A stretch of 8,891 bases of DNA from CAYOUV01 sp964407265 (GTDB lineage: Bacteria; Chloroflexota; Anaerolineae; Anaerolineales; Villigracilaceae): NCBI GenBank assembly GCA_964407265.1, contig CAYOUV010000097.1, positions 1 through 8,891 of the forward strand, read 5' to 3'. A model generated the notes under the pieces. That model was not told where the DNA came from. It saw only the letters and a list, made by a program, of their open reading frames with translations, and made no database searches. Shown here in pieces: positions 1 to 6,170 of the stretch. Positions within the stretch are counted from its first letter, which is position 1; each line of letters starts with the position of its first letter. A program made the translations under genes and the position numbers.

Positions 1-82
1 AAGAGAACTGCTGGCCCACATCCCCCATATTTTGATAAAATAATATTTAATCGAACCAAGATGTATCGATCAAGGAGCCGAA

Positions 83-2047
83 ATGACAAAATATCAAGTG
101 ACGGCCTTCGCTTTGCGGGTCAGGGAAGGGCCGGGAACGAACACCAGAACCATCGGCTTCCTGCTCTTTCATGACATGGTGGATGGTTTGGGACTGAACG
201 AAGCCGGGGATTGGGTCAATGTTCAAACCTCCAAGGGGTTAATTGGCTGGTGTTCCAGTAAGTACCTGCAAATCCAGGAAGAACCCACTCCGCCGCCGGC
301 AGGGGGGCAACCGTCCGCCAAATACCGCGTGACTGCCAGCGCGCTGAACGTTCGCCATGGCCCGGGTTTGCAGTATCAAATCATCGGTTTATTGGTCAAA
401 GACACAGTCGTTCCCGGCTACGGAACTTCACCGGATGGATATTGGGCACAAGTCCTCCTGGATGATGGGCGCATGGGCTGGTGTTCGTTGAAATACCTCG
501 AAATGATTGGGGGGACCCAGACGCCCCCGGGGGACCCCGGTTCCGTCATCGATTACCGCGTCACTGCCGATGCGCTGAATATCCGCAAGGGGCCGGGGAC
601 GCATTATGCCGTGGTCGGTTATCTGCGTCGCGATGATCTGATCGGCGGATTGGGCCTGTCCACGGACGGCAACTGGCTCCAGGTTCGCATGGCCAATGGT
701 TCGACCGGCTGGTGTGCTGTCAGTTACCTGGTTCCCGTGGAGGCTCAAAATCCGTCACCCGAACCCGGCTCGACCATGAAAGGCATGCATCGCGTCATCG
801 TATCTCGCCTCAATATCAGAAGCGGACCCGGAGTGAATTATCCCATCCTGGGCGAGCTGCAGAACGAGCAGACAGTCAATGTGGTCGATAGCTCCGAGTT
901 CGATGAGTGGTTGAAAATCCAGACCGCGGCCGGGCTGGAAGGCTGGTGTTATTACGAATTCTTAGTGAGCCTGGGCGAGCTGAGCGAACCTCAGACGGAA
1001 GAAGAGTTTCCCTGGCTGCCAATTGCTTTTGGCGAATTCGGCGAGCGGGAAGTGGCGGGTGCGCCCAGTAACCAGCGCATCCAGGAATATATTATGAGCA
1101 CTAGTTTGAGTGAGGAATACCCCAGCTTGCCGGATGAAACCGATTGGTGTGCTGCCTTCGTCAACTGGGCTGTGAAGAAAGCCGGTGTCGCCGCGACTGA
1201 ATCGGCTTTGGTTTACCCCTGGACTCGCTGGGGGCAGGAGGTGGATACGCCCCGCCGAGGCTGTGTGGTCACCTTTAGCTGGGCGGATGGCGGCCAGCAC
1301 GTCAGTTTCTACCTGGGCGAGGTCGACGGTCATATCATTGCCTTGGGCGGCAACCAGAGCGATGCCGTCTGGATATCATCCTATCAAAAAAAATTCGTCA
1401 CCAGTTACCGGATTTCAGATCCTACTTCTACCCCGCCTACTTCTCCTCTTCCCTATATTGAGCCTTGGAAAAGATATAAGGATTATGACGCAGCATCGAA
1501 TAGCATTCCTGGACCAAAATGGGGCGAAATAGACAGCAATTCCTGGGATATCGAACGCGCCCGATTCGTTTGGGGGTGGTTGGGTGATGCTCAAGGAACA
1601 TGGTGGGGCGGAAAATATCCTGATGCGAAAGAGATAACTGCATGGCTACTTGGTGAGGAGGGAGTAGAGATGTTCACTGAAACCCCCGGTGACGACGTTT
1701 ATAATAATGGAGGTGGGCAACTCGGTGCAAAATTGATGATTCGTTATATGCATCGCTTATTCGCGGACGGGATTGACCAGTATGGTTTGGGCAAGTTTAC
1801 TTCTTTTTACAATCCTAATGGCGGGAGTGTGTTTGACCAGGGAGACTGGAATGAATTAATGAAAAAGCCAGCTGACACATTTCTTAATACTGTGGATGCT
1901 TACTGGAACTTAGATCCAATTACTCAGGAACTTACTTGGTGGACACCTGGAGAATCGGGCTTCAGTCAATATACTAAAATCCATACAGTAAAACATCCAG
2001 GTCTGTCAGGTTCCAGTGGAGATATTTTATACTTTGCCTTTAAGTAA
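83..2047 (+). CDS. Four-SH3b-domain NlpC/P60/CHAP-type peptidase with an unknown C-terminal module
   Basis: Probable peptidoglycan-binding and -cleaving protein of 654 residues. Four bacterial SH3 repeats lie at about residues 3-64, 80-142, 157-219 and 235-297, each with an LN(I/V)R-x-GPG core (LRVREGPG in the first) and a closing GWC...YL. Pro/Gly-rich linkers separate them. Residues about 305-446 resemble TIGR02594-type NlpC/P60 or CHAP cysteine peptidases: Cys356 in DWCAAFVNW, His406 in GQHVSFYLG and Asn424 in GGNQSDAVW fit a Cys-His-Asn active site. After a Thr/Pro linker (447-457) come about 197 Trp/Gly-rich residues (458-654) that I cannot assign. The start is supported by AAGGAG at 72-77, five bases before ATG. 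The first SH3 domain begins at residue 3, so there is no signal peptide, which is odd for a wall-acting enzyme. Base composition becomes AT-rich from about 1385, suggesting the C-terminal module was exchanged. The peptidase assignment is fairly sure; the substrate is inferred. Confidence 0.85.
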   Translation: MTKYQVTAFALRVREGPGTNTRTIGFLLFHDMVDGLGLNEAGDWVNVQTSKGLIGWCSSKYLQIQEEPTPPPAGGQPSAKYRVTASALNVRHGPGLQYQIIGLLVKDTVVPGYGTSPDGYWAQVLLDDGRMGWCSLKYLEMIGGTQTPPGDPGSVIDYRVTADALNIRKGPGTHYAVVGYLRRDDLIGGLGLSTDGNWLQVRMANGSTGWCAVSYLVPVEAQNPSPEPGSTMKGMHRVIVSRLNIRSGPGVNYPILGELQNEQTVNVVDSSEFDEWLKIQTAAGLEGWCYYEFLVSLGELSEPQTEEEFPWLPIAFGEFGEREVAGAPSNQRIQEYIMSTSLSEEYPSLPDETDWCAAFVNWAVKKAGVAATESALVYPWTRWGQEVDTPRRGCVVTFSWADGGQHVSFYLGEVDGHIIALGGNQSDAVWISSYQKKFVTSYRISDPTSTPPTSPLPYIEPWKRYKDYDAASNSIPGPKWGEIDSNSWDIERARFVWGWLGDAQGTWWGGKYPDAKEITAWLLGEEGVEMFTETPGDDVYNNGGGQLGAKLMIRYMHRLFADGIDQYGLGKFTSFYNPNGGSVFDQGDWNELMKKPADTFLNTVDAYWNLDPITQELTWWTPGESGFSQYTKIHTVKHPGLSGSSGDILYFAFK

Positions 2048-3355
2048 ATTAGGATGTCCTATGCTAAAAAAGTGGTTATTCACAGCTTACTATTGATCGT
2101 AGCCTCAAATTGCATTCCGACAATACCTAAAAATAATATAAAAACAAAGGCGACGGAACCGACAGCGACGATTATTACATCTACACCCACAGTACCTTCA
2201 AGTATTGAGGGAATCAAACCAAATCGCCACAAAATCTGCCCAGTAATCGCAGAAATCCCCCTAGTTGAACTTGGATTGCCAGCCGATCTATTTGTATTTG
2301 CTGTAAATGGGACCGAAAATCTCGGAGATAGCAGCCAACCTTTGCATTCCAAAATACTGCTTTTTTCAGGAACGAGCCCAACCCCGAGTCGGATAGAAAA
2401 GGTAGTTCCTCCAACGGATGAAAATTTAATAATAGATGCCCGCTTAAGTCCGAGTGGCTTATGGATGGCTATATTCTATTGGCAAAAAGGCAGTCTGACA
2501 GAGAGTATCTGGATAAGAACAATAGACGGTAAAAAACTGTGGAAAGCTGCCGACATTTCTGTCGGGCAGCGGGTGTTTTGGGTCAGCGACAATGAAATAC
2601 TTGTCACTGGTGTTCCTAATGAAACTGATTATGAGGGTCGAATTCGTGAGGAAGATACTATGCCACTCATCAGTATTGACCCGTTTACTCTCATAACACA
2701 CATCTTATCTCCGCTGCCTGCAGGCACAATTTATGTCCCTAATAGCTATCACTCAGAAGATGGCAATTCTTACGCAATGTATTACAACCAAGATAATCAA
2801 AAGAAAGCCTACTTTCTTTATGATTATACAAAAGGAACCTCAACACCAATTTTTCCTTGGATTGATTTCTCCGACCCCACAATTGGAGTTGGAATCAGAC
2901 CTAATGGTCTATATTACGTTGCCTCATATAAATCTGGGGTCGATTTTGCGCTAGATTTGAATTTCGATGAGATCGCTCATATCAATGGCTACAACGAAGC
3001 AATGAAACACTTATCGATTGGCGGTGCGCATAACCTGATTATCTCTCCGATGTTCAGTCTTACGAAGTCCAATATTTTGATCTTAACAGGCGCGAATGAT
3101 TTGTCTGATAACCAAAAACCCACCCCAATATATTTATATGATTACGAGGCTAACATATTAAAAGACTACTGCCTTGAGTTGGTACAATCATCAGTGTCTG
3201 TAGATGTTTCTCCCGATGAGCAGTTCGTAGCATTCACCGTTGTTGAATTTTTGGATAGGGACGTTTACTATATCGTGATTCTCAACCTTAATACGGGACA
3301 TTATTCTGTTATCGAGAATATGAAAGCGATTGGCTTTGGTGTGGCTCAGTAAATA
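1385..3355. other. AT-rich segment spanning the 3' third of the SH3b gene and the lipoprotein gene
   Basis: Base composition changes abruptly within an open reading frame. Hand counts of single 60-base rows give 37 G+C at 541-600 and 33 at 4081-4140, but 23 at 1861-1920 and 19 at 2761-2820. The left edge coincides with the end of the peptidase domain and the Thr/Pro linker. The right edge is near the stop of the lipoprotein gene. This pattern fits an acquired or recombined cassette joined in frame to the SH3b-peptidase gene. I see no flanking repeats, tRNA or transposase that would give a mechanism. Confidence 0.6.
2054..3352 (+). CDS. Putative lipoprotein with beta-propeller-like (WD40/TolB-like) body
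   Basis: Protein of 432 residues of unknown function. Residues 1-19 form a Lys-containing start and a hydrophobic stretch (VVIHSLLLIVAS) ending at Cys20, like a lipoprotein signal. The residue before the cysteine is Asn, which is unusual for a lipobox (Gly, Ala or Ser is normal), so lipidation is uncertain. A Thr/Pro/Ser-rich linker follows (about 31-52). The body has repeated short beta-strand patterns of the kind seen in propeller blades: LSPSGLWMAIF near 131, FWVSDNEILVTGV near 175, and VSPDEQFVAFTV near 385 followed by a YYIVILNLNTGHYSVI strand pair. It starts six bases after the SH3b-peptidase stop, so the two are probably co-transcribed. Its only Shine-Dalgarno-like bases (AGG, 2051-2053) abut the ATG, so translation may be coupled to the upstream gene. 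It is AT-rich like the 3' end of its neighbour. It probably acts at the outer face of the membrane. Confidence 0.75.
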   Translation: MSYAKKVVIHSLLLIVASNCIPTIPKNNIKTKATEPTATIITSTPTVPSSIEGIKPNRHKICPVIAEIPLVELGLPADLFVFAVNGTENLGDSSQPLHSKILLFSGTSPTPSRIEKVVPPTDENLIIDARLSPSGLWMAIFYWQKGSLTESIWIRTIDGKKLWKAADISVGQRVFWVSDNEILVTGVPNETDYEGRIREEDTMPLISIDPFTLITHILSPLPAGTIYVPNSYHSEDGNSYAMYYNQDNQKKAYFLYDYTKGTSTPIFPWIDFSDPTIGVGIRPNGLYYVASYKSGVDFALDLNFDEIAHINGYNEAMKHLSIGGAHNLIISPMFSLTKSNILILTGANDLSDNQKPTPIYLYDYEANILKDYCLELVQSSVSVDVSPDEQFVAFTVVEFLDRDVYYIVILNLNTGHYSVIENMKAIGFGVAQ

Positions 3356-3583
3356 CGGCTAAAGGTCTGTCTCGGCTGTTTTGTGTTTTTTGCTGGGTGG
3401 GGTGCCGTCGCCCGCCAAGGTCTTCTCAAACGAAAAAGACGAACGAACTGGATTTGTCAGCTGGCCTAGGCTCTCAAAATAGAAGTAAATTAAACGTAGT
3501 TCGCATTAGCCTGCATCCTCCAGCAGAGTAGCAATACGCCTGAATACTTCCTGGATGATGCCTTGGGCTCCATGCGCCAGTAG

Positions 3584-3736
3584 GTCGACAAGGATGCAGT
3601 GCGATTGTGCTGGCCAAGGGTTGGCATCTACGCCACGGCAACCACGCTACCTGCCAGTGGCGACAGCTGTTTGCCCCAAGTGTTGCGCCTGATCGGCACC
3701 GCGCCGGCCGAACAAACAAGGAGGTTCAATTCGGAT
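3584..3736 (+). pseudogene. 3' remnant of a second M4 peptidase gene with the start of a lost inhibitor gene
   Basis: Bases 3599-3724 align without a gap to 4830-4955 at a constant offset of 1231. From 3609 on I count 20 mismatches in 116 bases, about 83% identity. In the matching frame the remnant encodes VGIYATATTLPASGDSCLP and then QVLRLIGTAPAEQTRR, identical to the intact peptidase tail at 26 of 35 residues with no frameshift. An in-frame TAG at 3581-3583 and the lack of any recognisable catalytic domain upstream show that it is only a fragment. The AAGGAGG ribosome-binding site of the following inhibitor gene survives at 3718-3724. The inhibitor's start ATGCGGAT has become ATTCGGAT (3729-3736), and similarity stops there. 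The conserved frame suggests that this was once a real paralogue or tandem copy, later deleted down to its 3' junction. Confidence 0.75.
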
Positions 3737-3737
3737 A

Positions 3738-3766
3738 TTGTAAATCCTATTCATTCACCGTATACT
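3738..3766 (+). promoter_or_regulatory. Sigma-70-type promoter of the M4 peptidase-inhibitor operon
   Basis: TTGTAA (3738-3743) and TATACT (3761-3766) are separated by exactly 17 bases and closely match the -35 and -10 consensus. Transcription would start near 3773, giving a leader of about 37 bases before the ATG at 3810. The promoter begins two bases after the end of the decayed peptidase remnant, so the remnant directly borders the control region. No operator or riboswitch is visible. Confidence 0.6.
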
Positions 3767-3809
3767 GGATGTGCGCGTCCTTACCCGTGATAAATGAAAG
3801 GGTTTAATT

Positions 3810-4970
3810 ATGCACAGACATCCCCTCACTTGTATTTTGCCCCCCCACATGCTACAGGCGATCATTGAAAACGGCAGCGCCTCTCAGCGTGATTTCGCGA
3901 TTCTTACTTTCAAGGCTTCCGAGCAATTCCGTGGTCAACGCGTAGGTCTGACCGGGCTTCGAGCGGCAGTCGCGTCGCTGGTGGCGGCCGGAAAGCATCG
4001 CACCGTCTATGATGCCCAGCACGGATCATCCCTCCCGGGCACCAAGGTTCGGGACGAGGGAGATCTGCCCAGCGGTGATTTGGCCGTCGATGAGGCATAT
4101 GATGGCAGCGGCGCGACCTACGATTTGTACAGCGATATCTATGGCCGCAACTCGATCGATGGTAATGGGATGAAGCTTGATTCGACCGTCCATTACCAAC
4201 AAGGCTACGACAACGCCTTCTGGGATGGTCAGCAGATGGTCTATGGCGACGGTGATGAGGACTCGCCTCCAGCCCAGCGGCTGTTCAATCGTTTCACGAT
4301 TGCGATCGACGTGATCGGGCACGAATTAACCCATGGCGTGACCCAATTCGAGGCCAAGCTGAATTACTCCCAGCAGTCGGGAGCCTTGAACGAATCTTTC
4401 TCAGATGTGTTTGGATCGCTGGTCAAACAGCACCACCTCGGCCAGATGGCGGACAAAGCCGACTGGATCATTGGCGAGGGCCTGTTTAGCTCCAATGTTA
4501 ATGGGGTTGGGATTCGATCGATGAAAGCCCCCGGGACCGCTTACGACGATCCCGTGCTTGGCAAAGATCCGCAGCCTGGGCACATGAAAGATTACGTCAA
4601 TACCGTCAACGATAATGGTGGCGTGCACATTAATTCAGGCATTCCGAACCATGCTTTTTACCTGATCGCGATGGAGTTGGGCGGCTTTGCCTGGGAAAAA
4701 GCTGGCTTGATCTGGTACCTGACCCTGCGAGACAAACTTGGCGCCACTTCGAACTTCCAGGAAGCTGCTGCACTGACTTACCAGGTGGCAGCTGATCAAT
4801 TCGGACCTGACAGCCTGGAACAGCAAGCGGTGTCGAAAGGCTGGGCAGGGGTCGGCATCGACGCCACGGCAACCACGCCACCAACCAGTGGCGATGGCTG
4901 CTTGTCCCAGATGTTGCGTCTGATTGGCGCCGCTCCGGCCAAATCAACAAGGAGGATCGATGCGGATTAA
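3810..4970 (+). CDS. Protealysin-like M4 family zinc metallopeptidase (thermolysin superfamily) precursor
   Basis: Zinc endopeptidase precursor of 386 residues. The N-terminus has the short protealysin-type propeptide with its CxLPPHML motif (Cys8, Pro11, Pro12), followed by a mature domain beginning around residue 62 (KHRTVYDAQHG, then LPGTKVRDEGD). HELTH at 171-175 supplies two zinc ligands and the catalytic Glu172. Glu195 in NESFSD is the third ligand, 24 residues after His171 as in thermolysin, with Asp199 at +4. His273 in GGVHINSGIPNHAFY matches the transition-state histidine. No catalytic residue is missing. There is no signal peptide, as is usual for protealysin relatives, so the enzyme is cytoplasmic or exported by a non-Sec route. 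The catalytic domain ends at GWAGVGI (about 350), and a 36-residue tail follows that is also found in the upstream remnant. AAAGGG lies seven bases before the ATG. The 3' end overlaps the emfourin gene by 11 bases. Confidence 0.95.
   Translation: MHRHPLTCILPPHMLQAIIENGSASQRDFAILTFKASEQFRGQRVGLTGLRAAVASLVAAGKHRTVYDAQHGSSLPGTKVRDEGDLPSGDLAVDEAYDGSGATYDLYSDIYGRNSIDGNGMKLDSTVHYQQGYDNAFWDGQQMVYGDGDEDSPPAQRLFNRFTIAIDVIGHELTHGVTQFEAKLNYSQQSGALNESFSDVFGSLVKQHHLGQMADKADWIIGEGLFSSNVNGVGIRSMKAPGTAYDDPVLGKDPQPGHMKDYVNTVNDNGGVHINSGIPNHAFYLIAMELGGFAWEKAGLIWYLTLRDKLGATSNFQEAAALTYQVAADQFGPDSLEQQAVSKGWAGVGIDATATTPPTSGDGCLSQMLRLIGAAPAKSTRRIDAD
4830..4967 (+). repeat. Intact partner copy of the direct repeat at 3599-3736
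   Basis: This stretch covers the last residues of the M4 catalytic domain, the 36-residue tail, the AAGGAGG site (4949-4955) and the first codons of the emfourin gene. It matches 3599-3736 without gaps, at about 83% identity over the best 116 bases, and in the same orientation. The copies are 1231 bases apart, so recombination between them would delete nearly the whole peptidase coding region and leave a single junction. Confidence 0.75.
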
Positions 4971-5268
4971 ATTCGAGCGTTCAGGCGGTTTTGCCGGGAT
5001 GCTGCTTACCGGCTTATTCAATCTGGATCAGATGGACGAAAAACAATCGCGCGAGCTGCGTGAATTGCTCGATCAGGCTGATTTTCGAAAACTCCCTGAG
5101 CAGATCGTGTCAAATGCGCCTGTTCCAGACCAGTTTACTTATACGATTTCCGTCGAAACGAAAGAATGGCAGCACTCAGTCATCACCGGAGACACTTCCG
5201 CACCACCCGAATTGCAGCCGCTCTTGCAAACCCTGAGCAAGCTGGCCCGATCCCAGGCCTGGAAATAA
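4960..5268 (+). CDS. Emfourin-family proteinaceous inhibitor of M4 peptidases
   Basis: Small protein of 102 residues. It begins MRIKFERSGGFAGM, the RSGGFAG signature of emfourin (M4in), the inhibitor first described with protealysin of Serratia. The rest also fits: an acidic helix (LDQMDEKQSRELRELLDQA), an FRKLPEQ segment, a beta-strand TYTISVETKEW, and a C-terminal APPELQPLLQTLSKLAR helix as in family members. It presumably binds and silences the adjacent protease inside the cell until release. The start at 4960 is set by AAGGAGG at 4949-4955 (spacing 4) and by the signature position; a longer frame from 4924 would only read through the peptidase tail. The 11-base overlap with the peptidase gene implies translational coupling, and therefore matched amounts of enzyme and inhibitor. 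There is no signal peptide, consistent with the neighbour. Family assignment is from the motif and the neighbouring gene. Confidence 0.9.
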   Translation: MRIKFERSGGFAGMLLTGLFNLDQMDEKQSRELRELLDQADFRKLPEQIVSNAPVPDQFTYTISVETKEWQHSVITGDTSAPPELQPLLQTLSKLARSQAWK

Positions 5269-5272
5269 GACA

Positions 5273-5308
5273 ACGGGCGGAGATTTATTCTCCGCCCGTA
5301 AATTTTTA
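5273..5308 (+). terminator. Intrinsic terminator of the peptidase-inhibitor operon
   Basis: A perfect 10-base-pair stem (ACGGGCGGAG at 5273-5282 with CTCCGCCCGT at 5290-5299) and a seven-base AT loop are followed by a short T run at 5304-5308. It begins five bases after the emfourin stop codon. Confidence 0.9.
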
Positions 5309-5324
5309 CTTCGAAAGGGGAACA

Positions 5325-5381
5325 ATGATGGTAGATTCCCTTTGTTGTAAAATTGATGTATGCACATTCCGCCCGAGTTGA
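5325..5381 (+). other. Possible 18-codon leader reading frame overlapping the sirtuin start
   Basis: ATGATG at 5325-5330 is preceded by AAAGGGG (5314-5320), a better ribosome-binding site than anything before the sirtuin ATG. The frame encodes MMVDSLCCKIDVCTFRPS and stops with TGA at 5379-5381, 22 bases inside the sirtuin gene in another frame. It could be a coupled leader peptide with three cysteines, or just chance. No promoter is visible between it and the terminator upstream, which argues against it. Confidence 0.2.
5348..5360 (+). promoter_or_regulatory. Candidate -10 box for a leaderless sirtuin transcript
   Basis: TAAAAT at 5348-5353 lies six bases before the A of the sirtuin ATG (5360), where a transcript would be expected to begin. 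No Shine-Dalgarno sequence precedes that ATG, so a leaderless mRNA is a natural reading. The -35 region (about 5325-5330) matches the consensus poorly, so this rests on one hexamer and its position. Confidence 0.4.
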
Positions 5382-6100
5382 TTCTCCTCCTGCGTAGGGC
5401 AACCAGTGTCGTGGCATTGACAGGCGCGGGTGTTTCCCAGGAATCCGGCCTGCGTACCTTCCGTGATGCCCAATCCGGGCTATGGACCCAGCACCGTCCC
5501 GAAGATTTGGCTTCTCCCGAAGCCTTTCAGCGCAATCCCAGGCTGGTCTGGGATTGGTACGCCATGCGCCGTGAGCAACTGGCCGAGGTGCAGCCCAATC
5601 CCGGTCACTTTGCACTGGCTGAGATGGCGACACATATTCCCGATTTTGTGCTAGTCACTCAAAATGTGGACGGCTTGCATCGCAAAGCTGGCAGTCCGCG
5701 CGTGATTGAATTGCACGGAAATCTGGGGCGAGTCAAATGCTCCGATTGCGGGTTGCAGGTTGACAGTTGGAATGATGACGATGAAGATCTTCCTCATTGC
5801 CGTTTTTGTGGTGGGCTGCTGCGCCCGGACGTGATCTGGTTCGGCGAAAGGCTGCCCCAGGCTGCTTTGCAGGAGGCAGTTCGAGCTGCTCGCCGCTGTG
5901 ACGTGTTCTTTTCGATTGGCACATCCGGTTTAGTGCAGCCGGCAGCCTCACTGGCGCACGCTGCCAGGAATAAAGGTGCTGTGGTGGTGGAAATCAATCT
6001 TGACCCCACGCCGTTATCCGCAAAAGCAGACTTCGTTCTGCGTGCCCGCTCCGGGGAAATATTGCCGGAATTAGTGCGCGAAACCTGGATTCGGTCTTGA
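5360..6100 (+). CDS. cobB: NAD-dependent protein deacylase, class III-type sirtuin (CobB/SIRT5-like)
   Basis: Cytoplasmic sirtuin of 246 residues, a normal length for bacterial members. It transfers acyl groups from lysine side chains to NAD+, giving nicotinamide and O-acyl-ADP-ribose. The NAD-binding motif GAGVSQESGLRTFRD spans 22-36, QNVDGLH is at 101-107, and catalytic His119 lies in ELHGN. Four zinc cysteines (127, 130, 147, 150) form two CxxC pairs. GTSGLVQPAA and EINLD mark the C-terminal half of the Rossmann fold. Tyr67 and Arg70 in WDWYAMRRE form the Y-x-x-R pair that lets SIRT5 and CobB accept succinyl- or malonyl-lysine, so desuccinylase as well as deacetylase activity is likely by family knowledge. 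The start at 5360 gives the usual 16-17 residues before the glycine-rich motif. No ribosome-binding site precedes it. The gene stands alone, between the operon terminator and a convergent patatin gene. Confidence 0.93.
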   Translation: MHIPPELILLLRRATSVVALTGAGVSQESGLRTFRDAQSGLWTQHRPEDLASPEAFQRNPRLVWDWYAMRREQLAEVQPNPGHFALAEMATHIPDFVLVTQNVDGLHRKAGSPRVIELHGNLGRVKCSDCGLQVDSWNDDDEDLPHCRFCGGLLRPDVIWFGERLPQAALQEAVRAARRCDVFFSIGTSGLVQPAASLAHAARNKGAVVVEINLDPTPLSAKADFVLRARSGEILPELVRETWIRS

Positions 6101-6110
6101 AGCTGGTATT

Positions 6111-6159
6111 AAAAAAAACAACCGCAGGATTGTTGCGCCTCACATCCCCGCGGTTGTTT
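6111..6159 (-). terminator. Terminator of the patatin gene, between convergent genes
   Basis: AAACAACCGC (6116-6125) pairs perfectly with GCGGTTGTTT (6150-6159) around a 24-base loop. Eight As at 6111-6118 become a T run after the stem on the minus strand, so it works best for the patatin gene, whose stop is 12 bases away. On the plus strand only TTT ends the stem, so termination of the sirtuin transcript here is possible but weaker. Confidence 0.75.
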
Positions 6160-6170
6160 GTGATCTGATC

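Larger units (their letters stand above)
3353..3809. other. Intergenic region with gene remnant and promoter
   Basis: A 457-base gap between the lipoprotein gene and the M4 peptidase gene. Bases 3353 to about 3583 show no open frame with coding character, no clear hairpin terminator and no RNA gene I can recognise. Bases 3584-3736 are a decayed copy of the 3' end of the downstream peptidase gene. Bases 3738-3766 hold a promoter, and AAAGGG at 3797-3802 is the ribosome-binding site of the peptidase gene. No terminator is visible for the upstream two-gene unit. Confidence 0.7.

Noticed and set aside
1..82. Promoter for the SH3b-peptidase gene (TAAAAT at 36-41 or TAATAT at 41-46)
   Set aside because: The stretch is AT-rich and gives several -10-like hexamers, but no acceptable -35 lies 16-18 bases upstream of either, so no specific promoter can be called.
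300..960. Repeats at DNA level across the four SH3b domains
   Set aside because: The repetition is at protein level. The nucleotide sequences have diverged too much for recent tandem duplication, so they are described as domains and not as DNA repeats.
3353..3480. Terminator after the lipoprotein gene (T-rich stretch near 3379-3391)
   Set aside because: I could not find a stable inverted repeat before the T-rich bases; only the short palindrome GCCTAGGC occurs further on, with no T run.
3474..3719. Minus-strand open frame of 81 codons resembling another minus-strand frame at 4630-4950
   Set aside because: The two antisense frames look alike only because they lie opposite the duplicated M4 tail DNA. 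The plus-strand copy is the real coding frame, and neither antisense frame has a ribosome-binding site or a recognisable domain.
4924..4959. Longer emfourin start at 4924
   Set aside because: It would add residues read from the peptidase tail in another frame. The strong AAGGAGG site and the family N-terminus both point to 4960.
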